Shown one piece after another: positions 41,231 to 52,351 of a stretch of DNA of 64,000 nt. The stretch is from Anniella stebbinsi. Lineage: Eukaryota > Chordata > Lepidosauria > Squamata > Anniellidae. The position numbers and the translations under genes were made by a program. The notes beneath the pieces are model-generated. The model saw only the letters and a list, made by a program, of their open reading frames with translations. It searched no databases and had not been told where the DNA came from. Numbering within the stretch: position 1 is the stretch's first letter; the number at the start of each line of letters is the position of its first letter. The stretch spans positions 74,535,763 to 74,599,762 of the forward strand of contig JARDYH010000007.1 in the NCBI GenBank assembly GCA_029215795.1, written 5' to 3'.

Positions 41231-42074
41231 CATTTAAAACAACTATTCTGGGTCAAACGACAACAAAACCCTCAACATATGCTGTTCATGCTCAAAAGAG
41301 TGGTTTTATGCTTTTCAGCCCAACTTCCACCTCTGCCTTGTAATTTAGGTTCTTGAGCAAGTTACTTTTCTTTTAGTCTCACTAGTGTGCCTTCTGGGAA
41401 ATGAGTGTTTTGTCACCAGCCATGCCTACTATGGCAGCCATTTCATGAATAGGTAAGTACTCCGAATAGCAGCCATTTTGTGGCAGCGCCCAAGACACTC
41501 TCTCGAAACTCCAAATGTGCCCACCGACACAAAAGGATTGGGGATCCTGGCTTTATGACATACAGGAGGACCCTTTATTTCAGAAAGTAGGACCGTCATA
41601 GAACTTTAACAAGTGTAATTTTTAAAAGTCTTTCTACTCATTTCAGTTTCTTTAGATCTGCAAATAAGATACGCTGAGAAGAACTCATAATGCCAGCTGC
41701 TACGCTTCCCATTTACAAACTTCACTCTTTTCTTACCAATCAAGTTTCAAACGTGAACTGCAAATTGTTTCTAACAGAGGGGGATCCGGTGACCAGAGGT
41801 TTTTTTGTTGATAATGATGATTTTGGGTGTCTTTACCACAACCAAATGGGGAGTGGATCCTTGTGAATACTGGCTGCTTTACAAAAATAAGAATTAAAAT
41901 AAAACAGAGTTATATCATAAAACATTGTCATTTTCATTGTGTCGTGAAAATAATTCCTTTCCACTCTTCAGTTAGTTTCCCCCTTTCTAATACTGTGGTC
42001 CTTCTGACAGGAAAGAAGCTGGCCACACCCCCATGTTGTTGTTGTTTTTCTTCATTTATTCATTTATACTTGGC

Positions 42075-42772
42075 TCAGCAATACTACAAGCATGAAGGAT
42101 CTTGGAATTGTTGTAGATCACAAGCTGAATATGAGCCAACAGTGTGATGTGGCTGCAAAAACAAGCAAATGCTATTTTGGGCTACATTAATAGAAGTATA
42201 ACTTCCAAATGACACTGGGTACTGGTTCCCCTCTATTTGGCACTGGTTAGGCCTCATCTTGAGTATTATGTCCAGTTCTGGGCACCACAATTCAAGAAGG
42301 ATGCAGACAAGCTGGAGTGGGTTCAGAGAAGGGCAACGAGGATGATCAAGGGTCTGGAAACAAAGCCCTATGAGGAGGGACTGAAAGAACTGGGCATGTT
42401 TAGCCTGGAGAAGAGACGATTGAGGGGAGATATGATAGCACTCTTCAAATACTTGAAAGGTTGTCACACGGAGGGCCAGGATGCCTTCTCAATCATCCCA
42501 GAATGCAGGACATGGAATAATGGGCTCAAGTTACAGGAAGCCAGATTCCGGCTGGACATCAGGAAAAAACTCCTGACTGTTAGAGCAGTATGACAATGGA
42601 ACCCATGACTTAGAGAGGTTGTGGGCTCTCCCACAGTAGAGGCATTCAATTGGCAGCTGGACAACCATCTGTTGGTTATACTTTAAGGTGGATTCCTGCA
42701 TTGAACAGGGGGTTGGACACGATGGCCTTATAAGCCCATTTGAACTATACTATTCTGTAATTCTATGATTTC
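42075..42772 (+). mobile_element. CR1 LINE 3' part, plus strand
   Basis: Frame 42237-42593 reads [20 protein letters not shown], the CR1 ORF2 C-terminal motif. It ends with GGATGGCCTTATAAGCCC-type sequence and TTCTATGATT. Confidence 0.9.
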
Positions 42773-42774
42773 TT

Positions 42775-43242
42775 TTTCAACAATTACATTTTTATACTGC
42801 CCCATAGCTGAAGCAGTTCACAACAATTAAAACCATCAAATCCAATATATTAAAATGCAGATGATAAAATACAACATGAAAGTTTTAAAAATTTAAAACT
42901 ACAATATAAAAAATAACCAAACGAAAACTAGCAGCAGTGTAAAAAATTAAAATGAAAGACAAGAATAAACTGAAAAACTGAAATGCCGGGGAGAACAAAA
43001 GGGGCTCCACCTGGTACCAAAATGAGCACAAAGTAGACACCAGGCAAATCTCTCTGGGAAGCTCATTCTACAACTTGGGTGCCACAGCAGAAAAGGCCCT
43101 CTTCTTCATAGCCACCCATTTCACTTGCTTTGTCAGGTACTCCTGGAGAAGGACTGCTGAAGATGACCTTCGGCAGGTGTGTATGGGAGGTGTATATATC
43201 TGCACAAGCTTGAACCCAGCACCAAAATCCTTCCAGATTTTT
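42775..43242 (-). mobile_element. LINE 3' part, minus strand
   Basis: Orthologous to the broken pieces at 7940-8060 and 9540-9830; better preserved here. Confidence 0.7.
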
Positions 43243-43566
43243 CTTATAAGAACATAAGAAGAGCCATGCTGGATAAGACCAAGGGTCCATCTAGTCCACT
43301 CCGTTCACACAGTATCCAACTAGCTGTCAACTAGGAACCCAGGAGCAGGACATGGGTGCAATACCACCCACCCACCCATGTTCCCTAATGTGCACAGACT
43401 TACTGCCTCTGATACTGGAGGTAGCACTTAGCCATCAGGACCAGTAGCCACTGATAGCCTTCTCCTCCAGGAATTTATCCAACCCCCTTTTTGAGCCATC
43501 CAAATTGGTGCCCATCACTACATCTTGTGGTCGTGAATTCCATAGTTTAACTGTAGCTTAACATTC
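43243..43566 (-). mobile_element. CR1-like LINE 3' end, minus strand
   Basis: Starts AAGAACATAAGAAGAGCC, the reverse complement of the 39.4-kb element end, and carries the CACTACATCTTGTGGTCGTG segment. Confidence 0.75.
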
Positions 43567-44119
43567 TTAAAACAAAGGGTGTTGACCATCAGGTCAAATA
43601 CGACCTATTTGAGATCACCATCTAGTCCTTCAGGGTTCTCCAGATGGCCACACCCCTTCCACTGGCCACACCTCCTTCCATTGGCCACACCCCTTCTCCC
43701 TGAGTGCCAATCATTTGGTGATTTCTCAGCTTTTGTGCAATATTCTTTCCTTTCTTAAAGACTGAAATGTCTCTCTCAAGTCTTAGCTACTGACAGAAAG
43801 GGTTTTAAGCTAAACTATTGCTGGCATTTTAGCTCTCTCCCCTTTGTCTTTGGCCCCCAGTCTCCACTGGAATTCAGCCCCTGAGAGCTTCTCTAAGATC
43901 AAACCCTTGGGCCGAATGAGGACCAAAACTCCAGCTTTAGACTTAAAGAGAAATCTATACATACTTGATCAGCCTTCCCCAAATCTTGGCCCCTAAAACT
44001 CCCAGCATTCTTACCCATTGCCCATGCTGACCAGAGCTGATGGGACTTGAAGTCCAAAACATCTGGATAGCACTTACCTGCTTGGGCAGTTCTACAGTAG
44101 ACGCAATAATGAGAGGGGA

Positions 44120-44545
44120 AAGAGCTGCAATGCACTCTACGTGGTGCTGCCTTTGAAGGTGGTTCAGAAGCTGCAGCTTGTGCAAAATGCAGCGGCCAGA
44201 TTGATAACTGGAACCAGAAGTTTCGAGCATATAAGATTCAAGGTGCTGGTTTTAACCTATAAAGCCTTACACGGCTTGGGGCCACAATACCTGACAGAAC
44301 GCCTTTCCCGACATGAACCTACCCCAACACTACGTTCAACATCTAAGGCCCTCCTCCGAGTGCCTAATCTGAGGGAAGCTCGGAGGTCAGCAACAAGGGA
44401 GATGGCCTTCTCTGTGGTGGCCCCTCAATTGTGGAACGATCTCCCTGACGAGGCCCGCCTGGCGCCAACATTGTTATCTTTTTGGTGTCAGGTCAAGACT
44501 TTCCTCTTCTCTCAGGCATTTGGCAATATCTGAGGAGCCTGGGTT
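44120..44545 (+). mobile_element. L2-like LINE ORF2 C-terminus, plus strand
   Basis: A 130-codon open frame (44141-44533): [15 protein letters not shown], then VLVLTYKALHGLGPQYL and [20 protein letters not shown]. These are the conserved C-terminal motifs of L2-like LINEs. It looks recent but is 5'-truncated. Confidence 0.85.
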
Positions 44546-44563
44546 TGTTTTTGTTTTTGTCAC

Positions 44564-44742
44564 TGAATCCAATTGTGAGCCTTGTTTCTTTCATATTTCC
44601 CCAAATGTATGCATCAATTGTGCACATTTTTGTTGAAATATATGCTTTAATCCATGGAAGAAAGCATACATTTCAAAAATGTGCACAATTGATGCATGCA
44701 TTTGGGGAAATATGAAAGAAACAAGGCTCACAATTGGATTCA
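44564..44742. repeat. Near-perfect 179-bp palindrome
   Basis: Arms of about 82 bp beginning TGAATCCAATTGTGAGCC and ending GGCTCACAATTGGATTCA, with a loop around TAATCCATGGAAG. Confidence 0.85.
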
Positions 44743-44994
44743 GGTTCAAGTCAGATTGAGCTTCGAGATGGAATTTTTCAAATATAAGCATACTGTCAAA
44801 CACCTTTTTTGGGGGTCTGCAAATCACAGTGCAAGCTCAAAAATGTACAGACATCAACTGTGGATTGCATCTGAATCTTTGTTTGCTGTGAATTGGATAT
44901 ATCCTGATAAAAAACAAACTGTAACAAATTTCTCATATATCCCAAGCCACAGGGAAAGCATGGCCCCTTACACTTCCTGTTCTTCTCCCAAACA

Positions 44995-44997
<3 letters not shown>

Positions 44998-45028
<31 letters not shown>

Positions 45029-45440
45029 AAAACATTGCTTGTCCGCCTTTCAGGGCAGACACGCCCCTCCCCAAGGCGGCTTACAGAATAAAACACATAG
45101 AAAGAGTTAAAATATTAAAAGCAATAAAAACATAAACACAATAAAATAGCAATACAAATAACAATAAAAGCCAACACTAAAACCAGCAGCAACAACAATG
45201 GCAATGGCAGCAACAACAGCAGTCCAATCAAGAGAAGACCACCGTAAAATAATACGTTTTCAAGGCATTCTTCAAAGCCTGCAATGGCGGACTTCCAATA
45301 GCAGCTTGTTCCAAAGGAGAGGGGCCACTGCAGAGAAGGCCCTTTCACATGTGATGCCCCATCTCACTGCTGTCACAGGTGGGCAAATGAAAAGGGCCTC
45401 TCTTTCTGATCTTAAAGTGCAGGTGTAAACCCTGTAGAGC
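44998..45440 (-). mobile_element. (GT)n and LINE 3' end, minus strand
   Basis: GT run 44998-45026, then CCGCCTTTCAGGGCAGACAC, an A-rich body and a CACTGCAGAGAAGGCCC motif. Confidence 0.65.
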
Positions 45441-45449
45441 AGATGGTTT

Positions 45450-47320
45450 AGGAGCTCTAAGAGAAGAATAAACTAAAAAAGAGAGTCAGTTTGTTCAGCT
45501 GAAAGCTGAATGTTAGAAGAATTGTTGTGTAATTATGGGCTCTTATCACCTTGTATAAGGGCTAATACATTGAACAACAATGTTGAGTTACAAATTGGGA
45601 ACTGCCCTGTGAATTAAAGTTAAGAAATTCTACAAAAGGACTTCCAGAAATACTCAGCACAAAAGACACTAGAGACTGGGCTACAAGCAAATGATTCATA
45701 TTGTTGTGTTTGGAGATTGAAGGATTAGTTGTGGCTTATTTCTGTAGTTCGATGCTTACTAAAGACATACTTTGTTCAGGCTGTGTTCTTTGCAAGTTTA
45801 TTCTAATTAAGCCCCATAGGACCCACACGAGTAGAAGCTATATGGACAGGCTGATATGGGTGAAGGCAGTCCTTCAAGTAACTTGGTCCCAAAAAGTTTA
45901 AGGCTTTAAGGTCAAAACCCAGCACTTTGAATTGGGCTTGGAAACACAGCTGTCACAGAATAGGCATTATGTTTTGTTTTGTAATCCTGAAACAAAAATC
46001 CAATACAGTAAGTTAATATTTCCCCATACGGCAGAAAGATTGCCTTACTTTTCAGTACTTTTTGAGTTTATAGTACAGGAAAGATTCAAACTTTGGATTT
46101 CACATGTTACTGAACTATGTCATATATCTACATTGGCTCAACCATCTGCTCAAGCACCTTGTCCAGGAAGGGGATACTAACAACTGGCTTACATAATGGA
46201 CTTGTCATCATTTGGAAGATAGAATTTTAAACCCCCAGACTGATTCCAAGGAGACTGTGAGGACAGAAAAGGAAACAGGAGATCAGAAAAGAGGTTGTGA
46301 TGTGCAATCTTTTATGGCAAATCTTAGAAAAGTGCAGGTGTTGACATGTAACGGCAAATCCTCTGGATTTGCATTGGGCAAACATTACTAGTTTGGATAG
46401 CACAAATTTTATTTCTCCCCCCTGCCTCCATGGAACAGTGCCAAGAGGATAGATGGCTTATCTCTTTTAGATATGCTTGCAACTTAAAAGAATGAGAGAG
46501 AGAGGGAGAGGAAAGCCAAGAGGAAATAGCAGTGAGACATGATATAAGATAAGATAATGAAGTTGAAGGAAGACTTGAAATGAGTGGCAGAACTAGTTAA
46601 ATAATCTACGTGAAAGTGACACATTATCTTAAATAAATGAATATCTATAGCCAAAGCGGAAAGATAAGCAGGAAAGAAAAAGGAAAGAACTTACAGCAGG
46701 CCAGCCACAATGTTATTTTGTACTTATACCAGCATTGGCTTGTTAAAAGCAGGCATCCATGCAGACAAATTGTACACAGGGTGACAAAGATGATATGATG
46801 GATGCCATCCCCAAAATGATCTTGAAGGTCAAGGTCACACATCACTGCACAGTATGGGTTAGGTAACTTTCAGAGAAATCATCATGCTCTGAAAGTCATT
46901 GACCAATCTGGTTATGTGATTCACCAAAATGAAGGTAAAGGGATGTGCTATCAAACATATATGAATGGTGGAATGCTATATTTGGTGGGAGAATTGCTAT
47001 ACAAACTCAAGATACAAAAATACTGGAAATGGAGGCAAAATGCCTTTCGTCACAGACTGCGGTTCCATTTTAACCATTCCATGTCCTTTTTCAGTCTGGT
47101 TATGTGTTTGGTAGCCATCTCATTGCCTAGACGTCGATGAGTAGAATGTCCAAATTAGATGATGTACAAACAATCAGGTTCAAATAGCTGAAGGCACAAC
47201 ATTTACAAAATGACCAGCATCTTTATGAATGTCTCACAACACCTGGGATAGAAATTTACAACCATGACAGTCAACCGACAGCCGTGTGCAAGGAGGTGGC
47301 TGGGCAAAAGTGGAGTTTCA
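45450..47320. other. Intergenic, no gene seen
   Basis: Contains a LINE fragment at 45840-45955 (CAGCACTTTGAATTGGGC, minus). The rest is unassigned and shows no splice-supported frame. Confidence 0.45.
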
Positions 47321-47321
47321 C

Positions 47322-47336
47322 ATCTTCATCATCATT

Positions 47337-47378
<42 letters not shown>

Positions 47379-47379
47379 T
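47322..47379. repeat. (ATC)n microsatellite
   Basis: About 19 trinucleotide units with one early interruption. Confidence 0.95.
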
Positions 47380-47538
47380 TTCTACTTGAGATACATGCAA
47401 AATGTTGGCTTGGTTGAAAAGTGTGTATGCATCTAACATTATGCATGCCATGATGGAAGGCAAAACATGTTACCATGAATGCATATTGACATGTGAAGCA
47501 CTGTTCTCTACATAGAAATTAAAAGCTGTCATAAAATG

Positions 47539-47780
47539 CTAGTGTGGTGTAGTGGCTAAAGTGTTGGACTGGGAGTTGGGAGATCTGGCTTCTAGTCCCC
47601 ACTCAGCCATGGAAGCTCACTTGGGTGACTTTGGGCCAGTCACAGACTCTCAGCCCGACCTTCCTCACAGGGTTGTTGTTGTGAGGATAAAATGGAGAGG
47701 AGGAAGATTATGTACACCACCTTGGGTTCCTTGGAGGAAAAAGAGGTGGGGTATAAATGTAATAAATGCATAAATAAATA
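47539..47780 (+). mobile_element. Sauria-type tRNA-derived SINE
   Basis: tRNA-like head with box A (GTGGTGTAGTGGCTAAAG) and a box-B-like segment (GGCTTCTAGTCCCCACTC), the conserved core TGGGCCAGTCACAGACTCTC, and a Bov-B-like tail ending GGGTATAAATGTAATAAAT. This family is known from squamates. Confidence 0.9.
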
Positions 47781-47799
47781 CATAAGATGTAGCGGATGT

Positions 47800-48440
47800 T
47801 GTCTGGTGTAGAGGTTAAGCCAATGGAGACAACCTCTAGAGTGTGGTGGAACACTTGGTACAGATTTTAGATGAAAAGAAGTTCAAAGATATCATAGACA
47901 ACATCCACACAGTGCCAACCCTACACTTTGCTGTCAGGATAACTTACATTATGAAGCTGGGGAACTTGATGGACTTCATACACTATAGGCTGAAAGGCAT
48001 GGTAACTGAAAAATTGCATCTGGAAGCAGCCACTGCCTTGGTACAGTGGTTCACAACCTACATTCATACACATCAGGTCTTATTTAACAAAATGGTATGG
48101 AAGGATGAGACATGATATCTGAATCTCACTGCTGGAAATGAAGATCACACAACAGAAAGAATGAACAAAATCTACAAGAAGTATCAATAGAATTATTCTC
48201 AACAATCAGCATGACCAATCCCGGAACAAAGGGTAGACTCCAACATGGCACTTACACCCTCACCAATTCTCTTGCATCCCACCGATACTGTTGTTGCTCA
48301 AGTGCTGCATCCCACTGATTCCGTTGCGCAAGTGGGATCCATTGTTTGCGCAACAGCGATTGAACACTTTCCAGAGGAAGCCCTAAAATGAGCAGAAACA
48401 CCTGCTTTTTTCAATCAGGTCAGGTCAGAGGATGTTGGGA
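47800..48440. other. Unassigned degenerate sequence with a 90-codon frame
   Basis: 47843-48115 on the plus strand is open (MVEHLVQILDEKKFKDIIDN...). Coding-like composition, but no splice context, and the next 120 bp soon hit stops. I suspect an old element; not recognised. Confidence 0.25.
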
Positions 48441-48449
48441 AACTTTGGC

Positions 48450-49420
48450 CATGATTTATTTATTTCTTTATGGATAAACTGCTTACACCTACAGATTTCA
48501 AAGCAGTGTACACAAATAATTTTTTAAAAGAAAAAGGTAACAAGATAAAAGACCAGTACAGAGGTAGAATATCTATTGTATCTACCCTTCGATAAGAATG
48601 GTAGATACCATTTAAGTTAGGGTTTGCATAAACAGATATGTCTTCAACATCTGTCTGAAAATAAGTGTTGGTGCATCTCTAATCTCAGAGGAAGATTACT
48701 TTGCATGATGGGTGCTATTACGCTAAATACTCTACTCTGAACAACTGCACAGCTGACCGCAGAAGTATGTGGCACCACTAGGACATCCTCACCAGATGAC
48801 CTCGGAAACTGAATGGGTCTATAGGGGAGAAGACAGTTTCACTGGTAACCAGGCCCCCAAGTTCTTTAGGGTTTTATATACTAGCTACAAAGCCTTAAAT
48901 CTGGCCTGCTAGCAAACAGGCAGCCTGTGCAGTTCCTTCAGCACAGGTATAATATGCTGCCAATGGGTTGTTTCACTCAGCAACCTAGCTGAACCACTTT
49001 GAACCAGCTGCAGCTTTTGGGCCAGCCTTAAGGGCAGCTCCACATGAAGTGCATTGCAACAATCCAACTTTGAGGTTACCAATGTCCTGGTCCAAGAACA
49101 GCCACAGCTGGCATACCAGCAGGAAGCTGCTAAAAGGCACTCCAAGTCACTGAGGCTACTTGGGCCTCTAGCAACAACGATAGATCCAGAGTTACCCCTG
49201 GACTGTATACCCGATCCTTTAGACGGAGTGTCAGAAGAGGCAACCTACCGATCACCTGGACCTGGGGCCCAATTGCCCGCAAGTCCTCTGATTTGCCAGT
49301 ATTCAGCCTGTTTATTGATCCACATCCAACCCACCACTGGATCCAAGCACTGGTCCGGGACCTGCACAGCCAGGCCTGATTCAGATGTAATGGTGAGATA
49401 GAGCTGGGTGTCAAAACTAG
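48450..49420 (-). mobile_element. L2-like LINE, old 3' part, minus strand
   Basis: The minus strand holds LDCCNALHVELPLRLAQKLQ and QNxxARLL-type remains. Many substitutions and stops. Confidence 0.75.
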
Positions 49421-49986
49421 TGCCACGTGGATTGTTATGGGCATATGGCCTTCTTTGAAAACAATCAAAGGTATTTTCAGGTGATGTCCACTGACATTCA
49501 GAAGCTAATTTGGCTTGTGATGTTTATTGGGCAGGCAGGTGATGAATTTCCATTTCTCAAATAGGGAACATGCGTTTGTCAGGAACAGTAATCTTGATAA
49601 AAGCTTGTTATTACTTTGAATCAATGCCAAGTCAGTTATTGCCAGCGCAGAACAAGAGGATCCATTCAGGTGCTGAGTTCTTGGAAACATTGTTCCATTG
49701 CCAGTAACAGTTAAGACCCTGAAATGATCCAAGCAACTGATAAAATGAGACAGTGCCCAGAGTACTATCTTCTCATGCCCTTTGATGTTTTGGTGGTTTC
49801 TGTTCCAATCGGTACGCGTGAAAGGATGTAGGGAAGAAAAGCATGGCATAGCTAGCGCCTAGTTTGCTGGTTATGGGTACATGGAGTTGAGTGGCACACA
49901 ATTGTTTTCATGCAGTCTCTTCTTTATTGGTCCACAAATGTGCTCCTCTGGCATATTGGTAAAACATTACACAAAAAGGCTTCTAA

Positions 49987-50175
49987 GAACATAAGAACAT
50001 CCATGCTGGATCAGACCATGGGTCCCTCCACCTGAGTTAGCCAAGGTGCTGAACCTGTGTTGGGGTTCAGCACCTTGAATAGCTCCTTTGGAGTTTTGGC
50101 TGGTTCCGAATAACACCCAGGACTGATTCACAGCCCCGCTGAAATCGGAGATACCAGCCTCCACTGGCAGCACAG
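49987..50175. mobile_element. CR1 end fragment next to a MITE relative
   Basis: 49987-50031 matches the CR1 end (AAGAACATCCATGCTGGATC). 50032-50175 resembles the palindromic element at 16150-16345. Confidence 0.5.
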
Positions 50176-50277
50176 GAAGACTCAAGGGCCAACTCACCCA
50201 GAATGCCTTGCTATGAGGAAGGACTCCTCACAGCATGGTATTTGGGCCAGGTAGGCTCCTCGGAGAGCTGCATTGGC

Positions 50278-50680
50278 TGATTTTCTGATTCTCTGAGAGA
50301 GAGGCCCTCAGAGCTAAGCATCAGCCCATTGCTCTGGAGAACCAGAGTGGCGCACAACTGCAGCTACTGTGGACTGGCTAGGAGGACTGGCTAGCACTTG
50401 CCGCAGTGGGTCTTCCCAGAGAGCCTACCTGCCCCATGCCTAGTTCTGAGTGGTTCTCAGAATTAGACGTTGGACGAACGGGAAGTGCCACCGGCAGCTG
50501 TACCAGGCACACTTCTGCTGCAGCATTAGTCACAGCAGGAGGTCGCCTGGCATGCCCCTCTGGAGCAACAGGCAGGCCAATGCCTAGCTCTGAGAATCCC
50601 TCAGAGGTGGGCATTAGCCCACTACTCTAGAGAGCCAGACTGGTGCACAGCTGCAGCTACTGTGGACTGGCTAGGAAGAA
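50278..50680. repeat. Direct repeat pair
   Basis: About 50278-50392 and 50585-50680 share CTGCAGCTACTGTGGACTGG and neighbouring AGCCC / CTCTGGAGA-type segments. Confidence 0.65.
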
Positions 50681-50689
50681 GAAGAGCAC

Positions 50690-52200
50690 AGCTGTGGCCA
50701 CCACCACTTTGAGGAGTCATTGGGCACCCCCGGAATATGGCACCCAAAGCAGCCTCCTGCTTTGCCTCCATCCCACCCCTTGAAACAGCCCTGGGGTGGA
50801 ATAAAATCCACCCCATTCCACACAAGGCTGTGCTTGCAAAGTGTTCTGCACAAATGAATTAAAAAGAGAGGCAATTGAAAAAGGAGCAACGAAGCAAGCC
50901 AAATACAGTGATTCCAGTTCAGAAGCAACAATCTAGAACTCCACATTTCAGGGGGAAATTTGAAGAGTGAATTTTTTGGAAGCATCCCTCCCGGCACCAT
51001 CTCTTCTCTTTGCTTCAGATTCTACAAAGGTTTGGGGAAGTCCACCATCATTCCTGACTTCTGCAGTTAGAAGCTCTCCATCCCAGCTCTCCATCCCAGC
51101 TCATCCCCTTTGCTGAACAGCTTGTGTGTCCCTTGCAAAGGAAAACCTAACTAACTCTCCTCGACACTTCTTCCTTCGCAAGGGCTCAGAGGGTCTCTTC
51201 ACACATCACATTTTGCTTTCCAGGTGTACAGCTACGAGCCTGAAAGTGGGCAATTAAAAGTCACAGTGCAAATGTCGCCAGCTTGTGTTAACAAATGCTC
51301 GCATCATGCAGGCACACCCCACCAAGAACCAGGATTGGCAGTGGCTCCTTGCCTAACATACATTCAGTGGCAAACCCAGGTTTGGTGCAATAGAACATGT
51401 GAATTGGCCATAGTAGTTCATAGGTCAGGACAGGTACAATGTGCAAAACGCAGCAACTAGTTCAAACCCTTTGGAGATCAATTTTTAGATGTGGTAAGTG
51501 GTATACAAATTGATTAAATAAATAAACCAAAGTAATCAAGTTTGAAATCCAACAACTATTTGAATTTAGCCACGAATGTCAAATGTTTTCACATTTTGTT
51601 TATTCAGTGTTGTTTTTGAGGTATACTTTCAAAATATCGAATAGTCTTGTTGCTGAATTTTTCAGGCAAAAATATCAGAATTTTCACTCTGCCATTCCCT
51701 GTACTTTTAGACAAGGGGAAGGCAGCCTGCTCCCTCCAGGTGTTTAGGACTGCAACTTCCATAATCCACTGACCTTGCTGTCTGGGGCTGATGAGTGTTG
51801 TAATCCAAAGCATCTGATGGGCACTAAGTCACCTATCCCGGTCTTAGACTTTCTTGATTCCATGAGTTCACTTAAGAATCTTCCCCATTTCATTCCATCT
51901 TGTAAAACACCCATCAATTGTCCTGTGAAGCAAAAACATTATCCATGCTGCCCAGATATTGTGCCACGTATTTCATTGCACCTATTTGGCATAGGTTGAG
52001 GCATGTTAACATCCCAGTTAGGAAGAAGAATGACATCTGTTTGTTGGCACCCAGATGGCTCCTGGCTTTTGGTGTCAACAATTGCTTTCCACATGATGAT
52101 GGTTATGATAAGTTGACCTTTCCCTATTGACAGAAGTGGTGGGTCCCCTTGACAAAGGAGGCATTGCATTTGATCAACCAGGCTTGAAAATTCAGGAGGG
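50690..52200. other. Upstream spacer of gene C
   Basis: Mostly unassigned. Contains a fragment of the palindromic repeat at 51715-51830. A frame at 51224-51460 follows a TTTCCAG but has no recognised partner. Confidence 0.4.
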
Positions 52201-52208
52201 TTGCAGAG

Positions 52209-52216
52209 TATAAATA
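52209..52216 (+). promoter_or_regulatory. TATA box of gene C
   Basis: TATAAATA, 77 bp before the ATG, the same distance as the TATA-like box of gene B. A start about 30 bp downstream gives a 5'UTR of about 45 bp. Confidence 0.7.
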
Positions 52217-52285
52217 CTGCAGGGAAAGTCAGTCCGTCCTCACATCAGTGGCTTTTCATCCCAAAAGCAACGAAGGAAAATCAAG

Positions 52286-52351
52286 ATGACGTTCCAGGTT
52301 GTGGCTGCTGTACTTCTTGTCTCTCTCCTCTGCCCCAAGGAAAGCGCATCG
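52286..52351 (+). CDS. Gene C signal-peptide exon
   Basis: 66 bp, 22 residues, starting MTFQVVAAVLLVSLL followed by CPKESAS. Hydrophobic core VVAAVLLVSLL. Donor GTAAGTC, phase 0. First ATG after the TATA box. Confidence 0.8.

Larger units (their letters stand above)
40050..44080 (+). repeat. Segmental duplication, copy 2 (behind gene B)
   Basis: Partner of 5465-10625, in the same order and orientation, with CR1 insertions at 42075-42772 and 43243-43566 that copy 1 lacks. Confidence 0.75.

Noticed and set aside
42237..42593. 118-codon plus-strand frame as a host gene
   Set aside because: It matches the CR1 ORF2 C-terminal pattern and lies in a 5'-truncated CR1.
44141..44533. 130-codon plus-strand frame as a host gene
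   Set aside because: It is the C-terminus of an L2-like LINE ORF2; the same motifs occur in broken copies across the window.
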